Shown here one piece after another: positions 48,510-58,094 of a stretch of DNA of 64,000 nucleotides (its first letter is position 1; every line of letters begins with the position of its first letter). Made by a program: the position numbers and the translations under genes. The notes below the pieces were generated by a model, which was not told where the DNA came from, did no database searches, and saw only the letters and a list, made by a program, of their open reading frames with translations. The stretch spans positions 62,001 through 126,000 of the forward strand of contig JAPKZD010000010.1 in assembly GCA_026393975.1 (NCBI GenBank). The letters run 5' to 3'. Source of the stretch: Candidatus Aminicenantota bacterium. GTDB taxonomy: Bacteria > Acidobacteriota > Aminicenantia > Aminicenantales > Saccharicenantaceae.

Positions 48510-49294
48510 TTCTCTTCCCCGTAGGCGCGGAGGGCCTCCCCGGCGATGCCGATGAAATCGACCGCATCGAGGGATGCTCCTCCGACCAAAAATCCGTCGA
48601 TGTTCTTTTCTTTGAACAGCGGATAAGAATTGGCCAGCTTGACGGAGCCGCCGTAGAGAATTATAGCACAGGTGGCCCTGTCATTTCCATAGTTGTCCCG
48701 GAGACGCCTCCGGATGTGGGCGTGGACCTCTTCGGCCTGGCCGGGGGAGGCGGTTTTTCCCGTGCCGATGGCCCAGACGGGCTCATAGGCGAGGACGATC
48801 TCCCCCATTTCGGCGGACGAGAGGCCCCGGAGTCCGGCCGAAAGCTGGGCGTCGATCCGCTCGGTCGTCCGGCCGCTCTCCCGCTCCTCGAGGACTTCCC
48901 CGACGCAGACGATGGGCGAGAGGCCCGAGCGCAAGGCGGCGTGGACCTTCCGGTTGACCGTTTCGTCGGTCTCCCCGAAATACTGTCGCCTCTCGGAATG
49001 GCCGACGAGGACGTGCGAGCAGCCGGCCTCCTTGAGCATGGGGGCCGAGACCTCGCCCGTGTAGGCCCCCTTGTCCTCCCAGAAGAGGTCTTGGGCGCCG
49101 AGCCGGACGTCCGAGCCGGCGAGGACCGCCCCGACTTCACCGAGAACCGTGAACGGGGGGATGAGGACGATGCGGCTTTCCTGCAGGCCGGGCATGGCCG
49201 TGGCCACCTTTTGAGCGAGCGCCCGGGCCTCCGGGCGCGTCAGGTGCATTTTCCAGTTGCCCGCGACGAAGGGACCTTGCCCGCTGCCGGCCAT
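48506..49294 (-). CDS. tpiA: Triose-phosphate isomerase
   Basis: A 262-residue TIM-barrel enzyme interconverting dihydroxyacetone phosphate and glyceraldehyde 3-phosphate. Seen: substrate Lys in FVAGNWKMHLT, electrophilic His in VLVGHSERRQYF, and catalytic Glu in LAYEPVWAIGTGKT, then YGGSVKLAN and GFLVGGASLDA. It begins directly after the pgk stop (no gap) and ends in an ATGA overlap with secG, so it is translationally coupled. Length is standard. Confidence 0.97.
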   Translation of the reverse strand: MAGSGQGPFVAGNWKMHLTRPEARALAQKVATAMPGLQESRIVLIPPFTVLGEVGAVLAGSDVRLGAQDLFWEDKGAYTGEVSAPMLKEAGCSHVLVGHSERRQYFGETDETVNRKVHAALRSGLSPIVCVGEVLEERESGRTTERIDAQLSAGLRGLSSAEMGEIVLAYEPVWAIGTGKTASPGQAEEVHAHIRRRLRDNYGNDRATCAIILYGGSVKLANSYPLFKEKNIDGFLVGGASLDAVDFIGIAGEALRAYGEEK

Positions 49295-50473
49295 CTAGTT
49301 TTCCAGGGCGGTTATCCCGGGGAGGGTTTCGTAGGCGATGTATTCGAGGGAGGCGCCGCCGCCCGTCGAGAGGTAACTGATCCTGTCCATGACGCCGGCC
49401 TTCTTCACCGCCGCGACGGAATCGCCGCCCCCGACGATGGAGACCGCTCTGGACTCGGCGACGGCCTTGGCGATGCCGACCGTGCCCTGGGCAAACTCCT
49501 CGATCTCGAAGATGCCCATCGGGCCGTTCCAAAAGATCGTCTTGGCCCCGGCGATGACGGCCGAATAAGCGGCGACCGTCTTGGGGCCGATGTCGACGCC
49601 CATCATGTCTTCGGGGAAGGGGAGGGATTCCACGATCCGGGTCACGGCTCCGGCCTTGGCGGACTCAGCCAGGACATGATCGAGCGGAAGATGGAAACTG
49701 CCGCTCTTCGTCCGGGACTTCTCCAGGATGACCAGGGCGATCTCCCTCTGGTCGTCCTCGACCAGTGATTTTCCCACGCCCAGGCCCTGCGCCTTCAGGA
49801 AGGTGTAGGCCATGGCCCCGCCGATGAGGATGTGGTCGGCCTTGCCGAGCAGACTTTCGATGATCTCGATCTTGTCTGAGACCTTGGCTCCCCCGAGGAT
49901 GGCGACGTAGGGTTTCTCGGGCGCGTGAATGGCCTTTTTCAAATAGTCGACCTCTTTCTTCATCAAGTAGCCGGCGGCCTTGGCCGGGACGAATCCGGCG
50001 ATGCCGACGACGGAGGCGTGGGCCCGGTGGCTCGAGCCGAAGGCGTCGTTGACGAAGATGTCGATGTCCTCGGCGAGTTTCCTGGCGAACTCGGGGTCGT
50101 TCTTCTCTTCTTCCTTGTAGAAGCGGACGTTCTCGAGCAGGAGTGCCTCGCCTTCGCCGAGGCCGCGCTTGAGGCGGGCGACCTCGTCGCCGATGACGTC
50201 AGGGGCCATGATCACCTTGTTGGGGATGAGCTCGGCCAGCCGTTTCGCGGCCGGCTTGAGGCTCATCTTCGGGTCGGCCTTGCCCTTCGGTCGGCCCATG
50301 TGGGACGCGATGACGAGCCGGGCGCCGTGGTCCAACAGATAGCGGATGGTGGGCAGGGAAGCCCTGATCCGGGTGTCGTCCCGGATGCCGCCGTTTTCGT
50401 CCAGGGGGACGTTGAAGTCGACGCGCAGGAAAACGCGCTTTCCTTTGACGTCCAAGTCGGTGATTAAATTCAT
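49295..50473 (-). CDS. pgk: Phosphoglycerate kinase
   Basis: A 392-residue cytoplasmic enzyme making ATP from 1,3-bisphosphoglycerate. Motifs: RVDFNVPLDENG near the N-terminus, RASLPTIRYLL, SHMGRPKGK, LLLENVRFYKEEE, DIFVNDAFGSSHRAHAS, LGGAKVSDKI and the C-terminal nucleotide loop SIVGGGDSVAAV. It lies 7 bases downstream of gapA in the same operon, feeding the same substrate. Length is typical for bacterial Pgk (about 390-400). Confidence 0.97.
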   Translation of the reverse strand: MNLITDLDVKGKRVFLRVDFNVPLDENGGIRDDTRIRASLPTIRYLLDHGARLVIASHMGRPKGKADPKMSLKPAAKRLAELIPNKVIMAPDVIGDEVARLKRGLGEGEALLLENVRFYKEEEKNDPEFARKLAEDIDIFVNDAFGSSHRAHASVVGIAGFVPAKAAGYLMKKEVDYLKKAIHAPEKPYVAILGGAKVSDKIEIIESLLGKADHILIGGAMAYTFLKAQGLGVGKSLVEDDQREIALVILEKSRTKSGSFHLPLDHVLAESAKAGAVTRIVESLPFPEDMMGVDIGPKTVAAYSAVIAGAKTIFWNGPMGIFEIEEFAQGTVGIAKAVAESRAVSIVGGGDSVAAVKKAGVMDRISYLSTGGGASLEYIAYETLPGITALEN

Positions 50474-50480
50474 GTCTGTC

Positions 50481-51548
<1,068 letters not shown>

Positions 51549-51575
51549 GGCCGCGCCGGGGAGCCGCACTCCGGC

Positions 51576-53711
51576 CTATTTCGAGGGTCCGGGCGGCTTG
51601 CCCGGCTCGCCGTTCTTCTTGCTCCGTTTCTGCTCGTACATGAGGAGGTCTGCCCGGCTCAGCATCTCCTCGACCGTCGCCGGGTTTTCCGGCTCGCGGG
51701 TGCACACGCCCACGCTGACGGACAGACAGAAACCGGCCTCGGCAGAGGACCGCGAGTTGAAAAGATCGAGCTTCTCCTGGAGCCGCGCCGTGAGGATGTT
51801 GACGTTCAAATCGGTCGCCTCCATGGCCAGGATGGAGAACTCGTCCCCCCCCAGCCGGCCGACGATGTCAGACTCGCGGAAGCTCTTTTTCAGGATGAAG
51901 GCGATCTCGGCGAGGGCCCGGTCGCCCATCCTGTGCCCGCCGGTGTCATTGATTTTTTTCAGGTCATCCATGTCGAGGTAGAGCAGGGCCACTCGCTTTT
52001 TCAGGCGGCTGGCGGTCTTGAGCTGCTGCTCGGCCAAGGTCATGAAGCCGCGGCGGTTGTAAAGGGTTGTCAGCTCGTCCAGCAGGGACAGGGCGCTGAT
52101 CTCCTCCTCCAGCCGCTTGCGCTCGGAGATGTCCGTCAGGACGGCCATCGTCCCGCCGACCAGGGCGCCCTGGACGCGGGGCCCGGCGCTGACGAGGAAC
52201 GTGCGGCGGGTGCCGTCCTTGTGCAAAAAGACGAGCTCGTAGCGGTCGGAGATGCCCTGGGAGCGCTTCTCGTCCGCCCGGCGGACGATGGCATGCTGGT
52301 CCTTGGGGACGAAGGACAGGACCTCCCTGTCGATCATCTCCGCCGGCGTGTAGCCCAGCATCAGGGCCGCGGCCGGGTTGATGAACGTGAATCTGCCTTC
52401 GGTGTCGGTTAGGACGAGGCCTTCGGTCATGGTCTGGACGGTGCTGTCGCTGAACTTGCGGAGCTGTTCGAGCTCCTCTTCCGAGCGCAGTCTCTGGGTG
52501 ATGTCCTTGAGGATGCCGAAGATCCCGCCGAGCGCACCGTCCGGGCGGACGTAGGCCGTCTTGATGAAAATGACGTGGTGCGCGCCGTCCCAGGCCTGCA
52601 GGGGAGCTTCATAGACCTGATGGCCGGGTTTTTCGAGGAGGGCCTGATCGTGTTCCTGGTGCCTTTTGGCGATCTCAGCCGGGGCGACATCGCCGATGGT
52701 TTTTCCGATAATGTCGCTCTTGGACAAGCCGAGCAGCTTCTCGAAGGCCGAGTTGGTACCCCGGTAGAGCCCCTGCGTGTCTTTGAAGAAGGCTGGGTTG
52801 GGCATGATGTCGATCACGAGCTGGATGAACTCGTCCATATGCCTGTTCGCCTGGCCCCACTTGGCCCGCTCGGCGGCGTCTTGGGCGGCCAGGGTCTTGC
52901 GCCAGAACAGGCAGAGCAGGATCCCGCAAAGGAGGACAAAGGCGCCGGCGATTCCGAGCATGACCCGGTACTGGGAGGTCATCACCGTCGTCAGTTCCCG
53001 GAGGCGAGGCGCGGCCAGGGCGAAGAAGTCATCCCCGACTCGTTCGAGGAGAAGCGTCTCGGATGTCGGGCTCTGGAAGGGCGGGGTTTTCAGGAGCGGA
53101 TCGAGGGACTTGGAAGGGTCGAAGTTCAGCCGCAGGAGGGCGATCGGTTCCAGGCTTTGGCCCTTGGCCGCGAGGACGGGGATGAGCAAGTCGATCGAGC
53201 GGCGTCCGGTCGCTTCGTCGATGCTGATCGTCCCGAGCCCGGCTTTCTTGGTCCGCCAGACTTCGTGGCCCAACCGTATCGAATCGGGCGTCGATCGGAC
53301 CTCGGCCGACTCGGGAGTCTTGAGGACGATTTCCCCCCCCGCGAGGGCGAGCGTCGCCCATTCGAACGGGAAATGTTTCCGGAACCCGGAGAGGCCGTCG
53401 ATGATTCCCTGGTTAGCCTGGCCCGCATTCCGGCTCTCGATGAGGTCCTGCGCCAGCGCCGCGTGAGCGGGATCCCCGGAATAGGCGTCGGCCAGGGCCA
53501 GGAGCCCGTCCCTCCAGCTCGCGATCTGAAGCGCATTTAGATTGGCCCGAGCGGCCAGGGCGTCCTCTTTATAGGCGCGGCCATGCTTGACCTGAATACC
53601 GTAAAAAACCAGGGAGAGCGTGAACAATCCCGCGGCGAGAAGGATGAAAACGACGATGAACTGCCAGGGAAACCTGCGCGATACGGCGCGGCGCTTGCCG
53701 GAATCAGTCAC
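51576..53711 (-). CDS. Membrane PAS-GGDEF diguanylate cyclase
   Basis: A 711-residue protein that should make cyclic di-GMP. TM1 is at about residues 18-40 (FIVVFILLAAGLFTLSLVF), followed by a periplasmic sensor of about 210 residues, TM2 about 255-275 (MLGIAGAFVLLCGILLCLF), two PAS domains (about 295-415 and 425-545; LLGLSKSDIIGKTIGDV, ALMLGYTPAEMIDREV) and a GGDEF domain (about 545-690). The active site is GRLGGDEFSIL, and the inhibitory I-site RESD sits five residues ahead, so product feedback is expected. The start is taken as GTG 53711 (GGAGAG upstream); the track TTG 53756 lacks an SD. The PilZ protein at 1.6 kb is a candidate receptor. Confidence 0.92.
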   Translation of the reverse strand: MTDSGKRRAVSRRFPWQFIVVFILLAAGLFTLSLVFYGIQVKHGRAYKEDALAARANLNALQIASWRDGLLALADAYSGDPAHAALAQDLIESRNAGQANQGIIDGLSGFRKHFPFEWATLALAGGEIVLKTPESAEVRSTPDSIRLGHEVWRTKKAGLGTISIDEATGRRSIDLLIPVLAAKGQSLEPIALLRLNFDPSKSLDPLLKTPPFQSPTSETLLLERVGDDFFALAAPRLRELTTVMTSQYRVMLGIAGAFVLLCGILLCLFWRKTLAAQDAAERAKWGQANRHMDEFIQLVIDIMPNPAFFKDTQGLYRGTNSAFEKLLGLSKSDIIGKTIGDVAPAEIAKRHQEHDQALLEKPGHQVYEAPLQAWDGAHHVIFIKTAYVRPDGALGGIFGILKDITQRLRSEEELEQLRKFSDSTVQTMTEGLVLTDTEGRFTFINPAAALMLGYTPAEMIDREVLSFVPKDQHAIVRRADEKRSQGISDRYELVFLHKDGTRRTFLVSAGPRVQGALVGGTMAVLTDISERKRLEEEISALSLLDELTTLYNRRGFMTLAEQQLKTASRLKKRVALLYLDMDDLKKINDTGGHRMGDRALAEIAFILKKSFRESDIVGRLGGDEFSILAMEATDLNVNILTARLQEKLDLFNSRSSAEAGFCLSVSVGVCTREPENPATVEEMLSRADLLMYEQKRSKKNGEPGKPPGPSK

Positions 53712-53769
53712 GTTGATGGCTCTCCGTCTTGCCTTGTCGGCCAAACAGGCAAACAATCGATCGAGCCAT

Positions 53770-53798
53770 ACCTAACACAAGGCCCGATCGAATGTCAA
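53770..53798 (-). promoter_or_regulatory. Sigma-70-type promoter for the GGDEF gene
   Basis: Minus strand: consensus TTGACA (53798-53793), 17-base spacer, TTAGGT (53775-53770). The leader to GTG 53711 is about 52 bases; to the TTG at 53756 it would be about 7. Confidence 0.65.
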
Positions 53799-53901
53799 TA
53801 TATTGAGGGAGATATCTCGGACGGCCCTATTTGTTGTGGTTTGCCCGGAAATCCTCCCCTTTTTCGTGAGGTCTGAATTTCCGCGGAAATTGCTAAAAAT
53901 A

Positions 53902-53910
53902 TGCTAAAAT
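53902..53910 (+). promoter_or_regulatory. Extended -10 of a leaderless promoter for nnr
   Basis: TGC-TAAAAT (TGn extended -10, hexamer 53905-53910) with 7 bases to the ATG at 53918, so transcription would start at about the A of the start codon. No SD is possible in the remaining bases, and no strong -35 is seen. Confidence 0.55.
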
Positions 53911-53917
53911 TGCTCCC

Positions 53918-55471
53918 ATGAAGATATTGACCTCCCAGGAAATGAAGAAGGTCGACCGGATCGCGATCGAGGAGATCGGCATCCCGGGGACGGTGCTCAT
54001 GGAGAACGCCGGCCTGCGGATCGTTAGAGCGCTCAAGGGCCGGTTCCCGAAGCCCGAGGATGAGACGATCGTCATCGTGGCCGGGAAAGGCAACAACGGA
54101 GGGGACGGGCTCGTCGTCGCCCGCCATCTCTTCAATTCCGGGGCTGCGCCCGAGGTCCTGCTCCTCGCGGCGAAGGAAGAGGTCAAGGGTGACGCCGCGG
54201 TCAACCTGGCCGTCGTCCTTAAGCTCGGCATCCCCGTCACCGAGATCCGCACTCCCGCCGAGTGGAAAAAGGTCCGGGTCAAGGTCTTTCACGCGACCGT
54301 CCTCGTCGACGCGCTGTTCGGGACCGGCCTCCTCAAACCGCTCGACGGGATCTTCGCCCTGGCTGTCGAAGACATGAACACGTCCGCGGCGTTCAAGGTC
54401 GCCGTCGATATCCCCTCCGGGCTTTCGAGCGACACCTTCGAGATGATCGGTCCCTGCGTCAAAGCGGATTTGACGGTGGCGTTGGCCGCCCCCAAGATCG
54501 CCCACATTTTCCCGCCCGCCGCCGAATGCATCGGCGACCTCGTCGTCGCGCCTATCGGCGTTCCGCCTTTCCTTTTCGACAAGCCGGAGCTGAGGCTCGA
54601 GCTCGTCGAGGGAAAAACGGTCCTGCCGTTCTTCGGCAAGCGGAAACGGGATACGCACAAGGGCTCTTATGGCCACCTCCTCATCTTCGCGGGGTCGTTG
54701 GGGAAGACGGGCGCGGCCGCGCTCGCTGGCAAGGCCGCTTTCCGGACGGGCGCCGGCCTGGTCACGGTAGCCACGGCTCAGAGCGTCCTCCCGATAGTCG
54801 CCCGGTCCATGGCCGAGCTCATGACCGAGCCGCTCACGGAAACAGCCGAAAAAACGATCGCCAAGGAGGCCCTGCCGCGCGCTCTCGAGCTCATCAATGG
54901 GAAAAGCGCCGTGCTCCTGGGGCCCGGGCTGTCCACAAATCCCTCGACCGCCGAATTCGTTCTCGGCCTTCTCCCCAAACTCAAAGTTCCGGCCGTCATC
55001 GACGCCGACGGACTCAACATCATCGCTGTGAAGCCGGATATCCTGCGCCGCCTATCGGGGCCGGCCGTCCTCACCCCGCATCCCGGGGAGTTCGCCCGGC
55101 TCGTCGGCCGGTCCGCCGCCGAGGTCCTCAAACACCGCCTGGAGCTCGTGCCCGAATTCGCCGCGAAATTCGGTGTCACCGTCGTTCTCAAGGGGTACCG
55201 GACGCTCATCGCGGCCCCCGACGGCCGCGTTTTCGTCAACCCGACGGGCAACCCGGGCATGGCAACGGGGGGGGCGGGGGACGTCCTCGGCGGCATCATC
55301 GCTTCCCAGATCATCCAGGAGAAGGACTTCCTTGGGGCCGTCCTCTCGGCCGTTTACGCCCACGGACTAGCCGGGGACATCGCCGCCGAAAGGGTCGGCG
55401 AGAAATCCCTCACCGCCGGGGATATCATCCGCTGCCTGCCGCCGACCCTGAAGGCGCTGGCGGGGGAGTGA
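53918..55471 (+). CDS. nnr: Bifunctional NAD(P)H-hydrate epimerase / ADP-dependent NAD(P)H-hydrate dehydratase
   Basis: A 517-residue repair enzyme that rescues hydrated NAD(P)H. The N-terminal epimerase (residues 1-215) has MENAGLRIVRAL, IVAGKGNNGGDGLVVARHL, DALFGTGLLKPLDG and AVDIPSGLSSDTF. The C-terminal dehydratase (about 230-510) is ribokinase-like, with KGSYGHLLIFAGSLGKTGAA, LTPHPGEFARL, VLKGYRTLIAAPDG and NPTGNPGMATGGAGDVLGGII. Both domains look intact. Its stop overlaps the tsaE ATG (TGATG), a pairing common in bacteria. Cytoplasmic. The mRNA is probably leaderless. Confidence 0.95.
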   Translation: MKILTSQEMKKVDRIAIEEIGIPGTVLMENAGLRIVRALKGRFPKPEDETIVIVAGKGNNGGDGLVVARHLFNSGAAPEVLLLAAKEEVKGDAAVNLAVVLKLGIPVTEIRTPAEWKKVRVKVFHATVLVDALFGTGLLKPLDGIFALAVEDMNTSAAFKVAVDIPSGLSSDTFEMIGPCVKADLTVALAAPKIAHIFPPAAECIGDLVVAPIGVPPFLFDKPELRLELVEGKTVLPFFGKRKRDTHKGSYGHLLIFAGSLGKTGAAALAGKAAFRTGAGLVTVATAQSVLPIVARSMAELMTEPLTETAEKTIAKEALPRALELINGKSAVLLGPGLSTNPSTAEFVLGLLPKLKVPAVIDADGLNIIAVKPDILRRLSGPAVLTPHPGEFARLVGRSAAEVLKHRLELVPEFAAKFGVTVVLKGYRTLIAAPDGRVFVNPTGNPGMATGGAGDVLGGIIASQIIQEKDFLGAVLSAVYAHGLAGDIAAERVGEKSLTAGDIIRCLPPTLKALAGE

Positions 55472-55920
55472 TGGGAATGGCCGTCAGGAGGGCCGAAGCC
55501 CCGACCCGAGCCGGGGTCTTCACGACGCATTCGGCGGAGGAAACCTTCGCCCTCGCCCGAAAGCTGGCCGCCGGATTCAAGGGAAAAGAGATCGTCCTGA
55601 TGACCGGCGAGCTCGGCGCGGGGAAAACCGTCTTTGCCAAAGGCATCGCCGCAGGCGCAGGAGTCGCCAACACGGACCGGGTTTCGAGCCCGTCGTTCAC
55701 ACTCGTCAACATCTACGAGGGGAAGTGCCGCGTCTACCACATCGACCTCTACCGGCTCGAGCGGGAGGCCGAGATCCTCGACCTCGGCTGGGAGGATTTC
55801 CTGGGAGAGGGGATCGTCCTCGTCGAGTGGGCGGAGAAGCTGACTCTTGCCCTGGCCGGGATCCGCGTCCGGATCGAGGTCGTCGGTGACGACGAGCGCC
55901 GGATCACGATTAACGCTTAA
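55471..55920 (+). CDS. tsaE: tRNA threonylcarbamoyladenosine biosynthesis ATPase TsaE
   Basis: A 149-residue P-loop ATPase that drives the TsaBDE complex forming t6A37 in tRNAs. Walker A is GELGAGKT (residues 46-53); further motifs are SSPSFTLVNIYEG, VYHIDLYRLE and the Walker B-like IVLVEWAEKL. The ATG 55471 overlaps the nnr stop and has GGGGGAG upstream; the long track ORF from 54262 is a shadow of nnr. The last 11 bases overlap the convergent SYLF gene. No tsaB or tsaD is in the window. Confidence 0.95.
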   Translation: MGMAVRRAEAPTRAGVFTTHSAEETFALARKLAAGFKGKEIVLMTGELGAGKTVFAKGIAAGAGVANTDRVSSPSFTLVNIYEGKCRVYHIDLYRLEREAEILDLGWEDFLGEGIVLVEWAEKLTLALAGIRVRIEVVGDDERRITINA

Positions 55921-56632
55921 CCAATTCGGCCAGCGCGCTCTTGAGTTTCGCCGCGACTTCCGGGACCGCCGTGACCTTCCCCTCGAAAATAGCCTGAGGG
56001 GAGACGCTTTCCGTCCCGTAGAAATTCCGGTTGGCCTTGCGGTCCTCCTGGATCGACGAACCCTGCAGGGTTAGTCCGGCATAGAGGCCGCGGCTCCGCG
56101 AGTAGGCCAGGATCTCGGCCTTGAGCTCCGAGTCCGTACTGGCTTCAGCCGACCGGCCGAGCGGGCCGGCGGCAACTCCCGCGTCCGCGCCTAAAGTGAA
56201 TTTTCCGTGGGTAATGTTCTCGATGCTCCGGGGCGTCCGGAAGACGAGGATGACATCGGCCGATTCGACGCCGACCTGCCAGCCGACGCTCCCGCCCTTG
56301 ATGTCGATAAAAGACGGGTTCGTCCAGCCGCCCTTCGTCCGGACGAGGAGAACGCCCTTGCCGTGGCGGCCGCCGATGACCAGCCCCGCCTTGATGACGT
56401 CGGGGATGATGGCCAGGCCGGCGCAGTCTTCGATGAGGCCGACCGGGATGCTCTTGTCCGACTCCTTCATCATCTCCTCGAGGACACGGATCGCGTCTTC
56501 AACCTTCTTGACCTGGGCGGCGGCCGGGATCTGTTCGCCCGCCGGGAGCGGCCCGGGAGCCGAGCCGGAAAGAGCCAGGGGCACGGCGACGAGGATGGCC
56601 GCGAGATATCCCGTTATTTTTTGATGCGGCAT
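55910..56632 (-). CDS. SYLF/YSC84-domain lipid-binding protein, exported
   Basis: A 240-residue protein. Signal peptide MPHQKITGYLAAILVAVPLALSG; a possible helical stretch follows (VKKVEDAIRVLEEMM). The SYLF domain spans about residues 60-240: IPVGLIEDCAGLAIIPDVIKAGL, GRHGKGVLLVR, GGSVGWQVGVESADVILVF, LGADAGVAAGPLGR and a final YSRSRGLYAGLTLQGSSI. SYLF domains bind phosphoinositides in eukaryotes, while bacterial members are mostly uncharacterised; an inositol-lipid locus elsewhere in this window makes that noteworthy. SD AAAAGGAG precedes the ATG; it lies 19 bases after thiE on the same strand, so they share a transcript. Confidence 0.88.
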   Translation of the reverse strand: MPHQKITGYLAAILVAVPLALSGSAPGPLPAGEQIPAAAQVKKVEDAIRVLEEMMKESDKSIPVGLIEDCAGLAIIPDVIKAGLVIGGRHGKGVLLVRTKGGWTNPSFIDIKGGSVGWQVGVESADVILVFRTPRSIENITHGKFTLGADAGVAAGPLGRSAEASTDSELKAEILAYSRSRGLYAGLTLQGSSIQEDRKANRNFYGTESVSPQAIFEGKVTAVPEVAAKLKSALAELVKR

Positions 56633-56651
56633 GTCTTTCTCCTTTTCTAAG

Positions 56652-57299
56652 CTAGCGTTTATAAGCTTTTCTCAAATCCTCGGCCGCGCGTCTCGCGTCC
56701 GGCGCGCCGAGGATGGCCGAGACGACGGCGATCCCGTCCGCGCCGGAATGGGCGAGGGCCGCCGCGTTCCCGGCGTTTATTCCCCCGATGGCCACGACCG
56801 CGATGCGGACGGCCCGTTTGATCGAGCGGATACCCTCCGGGCCGAGAACGGGGAGAGCGGTTTCCTTCGTGGCCGTGGCGAAGGCCGGGCCGGCGCCGAC
56901 GTAATCGGCCCCCCCGACTTCCGCCGCGCGGGCCTCCACGGCGGTATGGACGGATATGCCGATTATCCTGTCCCCGCCCAGGATTTTCCTGGCCGTGGCC
57001 AAAGGCATGTCTTCCTGGCCGAGATGGACGCCATCGGCGCCGCAGGCCAGGGCGATATCCATCCGGTCGTTGATGATGAGAGGCACGCCGGTCCCGGCGA
57101 GCCGGTCCGCCGCCCTGAGGCCGAGGTCGAGAAACTCCCGGAAGGGGAGGGTCTTCGCCCGGAGCTGGACGACCGTCACCCCGCCTTGGACGGCGGCATC
57201 GACAATCCCGAGAAAGTCCCGGTCCGCGGCGCTCGGGACGGCAATCTTCTTAAAGAAATCGGCGTCGGCGACGAGGGTGAGCGAATAATCGATGGGCAT
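56652..57299 (-). CDS. thiE: Thiamine-phosphate synthase
   Basis: A 215-residue TIM-barrel enzyme joining the thiazole and pyrimidine halves of thiamine. Motifs: VTVVQLRAKTL, PLIINDRMDIALACGADGVHLGQEDMP in two halves, IIGISVHTAVEA, ADYVGAGPAFATATKE and VVAIGGINAGNAAAL. The predicted leader is only about 20 bases, too short for a TPP riboswitch, so thiamine control by that route is unlikely. First gene of a two-gene unit with the SYLF gene; no other thi genes are near. Confidence 0.93.
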   Translation of the reverse strand: MPIDYSLTLVADADFFKKIAVPSAADRDFLGIVDAAVQGGVTVVQLRAKTLPFREFLDLGLRAADRLAGTGVPLIINDRMDIALACGADGVHLGQEDMPLATARKILGGDRIIGISVHTAVEARAAEVGGADYVGAGPAFATATKETALPVLGPEGIRSIKRAVRIAVVAIGGINAGNAAALAHSGADGIAVVSAILGAPDARRAAEDLRKAYKR

Positions 57300-57315
57300 G
57301 AGGGCCTCTCATCTT

Positions 57316-57344
57316 AGTATACCCCAGTTTCGAGGACACAAGAA
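57316..57344 (-). promoter_or_regulatory. Probable promoter for thiE
   Basis: Minus strand: TTCTTG (57344-57339), 17-base spacer, TATACT (57321-57316). The -35 lies 4 bases from the large inverted repeat. Confidence 0.5.
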
Positions 57345-57348
57345 AAAG

Positions 57349-57403
57349 AAGGTACCAGGTCTACGCAATGCCAGTTTCTGGCATTGCGTAGACCTGGTAC
57401 CTT
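57349..57403. repeat. Perfect 26-bp inverted repeat with 3-base loop
   Basis: The left arm 57349-57374 begins AAGGTACCAGGTCTACGC and is an exact reverse complement of 57378-57403, with TTT between. It sits between two divergent promoters, so it is not a terminator. The sequence type (GGTACCAGGTCTACGCAATG) recalls REP/MITE-like palindromes mobilised by Y1 (TnpA-REP) transposases, but no transposase is in the window. Confidence 0.85.
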
Positions 57404-57424
57404 TGGCCCGTCGTCGCGGCGGAA

Positions 57425-57452
57425 TTGACATCCCCCGGCGTTTGATTAAAAA
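57425..57452 (+). promoter_or_regulatory. Sigma-70-type promoter for apt
   Basis: Consensus TTGACA (57425-57430), 16-base spacer, TAAAAA (57447-57452). Leader about 39 bases with GGAAAGGA. Confidence 0.65.
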
Positions 57453-57497
57453 TGAGGGCCGTCCGAATTCGGGCGGCTCGCCGGAAAGGATGTGCCC

Positions 57498-58028
57498 ATG
57501 GCCCTCGATCTCAAATCCTTCATCCTCGACGTTCCGGATTTTCCCAAGCCGGGAATCGTCTTCAAGGACATCACGCCTGTCGTCCAGAGCGCCCAGGCCT
57601 TCAACTTCGCCATCGACGAGCTCGCCGCCTGGGCCCGGCCCCGGAGGCCGGAGCTCATCGCCGGGATCGAATCCCGGGGTTTCCTCTTCGCCGCCGCGCT
57701 GGCCCGGGAGCTCCGTCTCGGGCTGACCGTCATCCGCAAGAAGGGCAAGCTCCCCCGCAAGTCCGCCTGCGTCCTCGCCCCCAACGAGTACGCCGTCGAA
57801 TATTTCGAAATGCACGAGGACGGCGTCGCGCCGGGCCAGCGCGTCCTGATCATCGACGACCTCATTGCCACCGGCTCCTCTTCGGTGAGCGCCATCAACC
57901 TCGTCAAGCTGCTTAAGGGCGACGTCGCGGGTTTCGGGGCCGTCGTCGAGCTCTCATTCCTCAAGGGTGTCGAGAACATCCTGCGGGCCCATCCGGGGGT
58001 CGAGGTCCATGCCCTCGTCCGGTACTGA
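57498..58028 (+). CDS. apt: Adenine phosphoribosyltransferase
   Basis: A 176-residue purine-salvage enzyme (adenine plus PRPP to AMP). Motifs: DFPKPGIVFKDITPV, AGIESRGFLFAAALA, RKKGKLPRKS, and the PRPP-binding loop RVLIIDDLIATGSSSVSA. The ATG 57498 is 8 bases after AAAGGA; the track GTG 57492 is inside that gap. The usual GT/TGGT of the PRPP loop is ATGSS here, a common variant. Length is normal. A GH3 lipoprotein gene follows after 66 bases and may be read through. Confidence 0.95.
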   Translation: MALDLKSFILDVPDFPKPGIVFKDITPVVQSAQAFNFAIDELAAWARPRRPELIAGIESRGFLFAAALARELRLGLTVIRKKGKLPRKSACVLAPNEYAVEYFEMHEDGVAPGQRVLIIDDLIATGSSSVSAINLVKLLKGDVAGFGAVVELSFLKGVENILRAHPGVEVHALVRY

Positions 58029-58094
58029 GCCCGGGGCCGGGGCGCCGGACCGTTCTTTGTCCGATACGTCGTCAAGTAAGCCGGCCGGAGTCAA

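Noticed and set aside
55910-55920. 11-bp convergent overlap of tsaE and the SYLF gene as a regulatory feature
   Set aside because: Small 3' overlaps are common in compact genomes and both proteins end normally.
57300-57316. TPP riboswitch before thiE
   Set aside because: The predicted transcript start leaves only about 20 bases before the ATG, and no THI-box sequence is seen.
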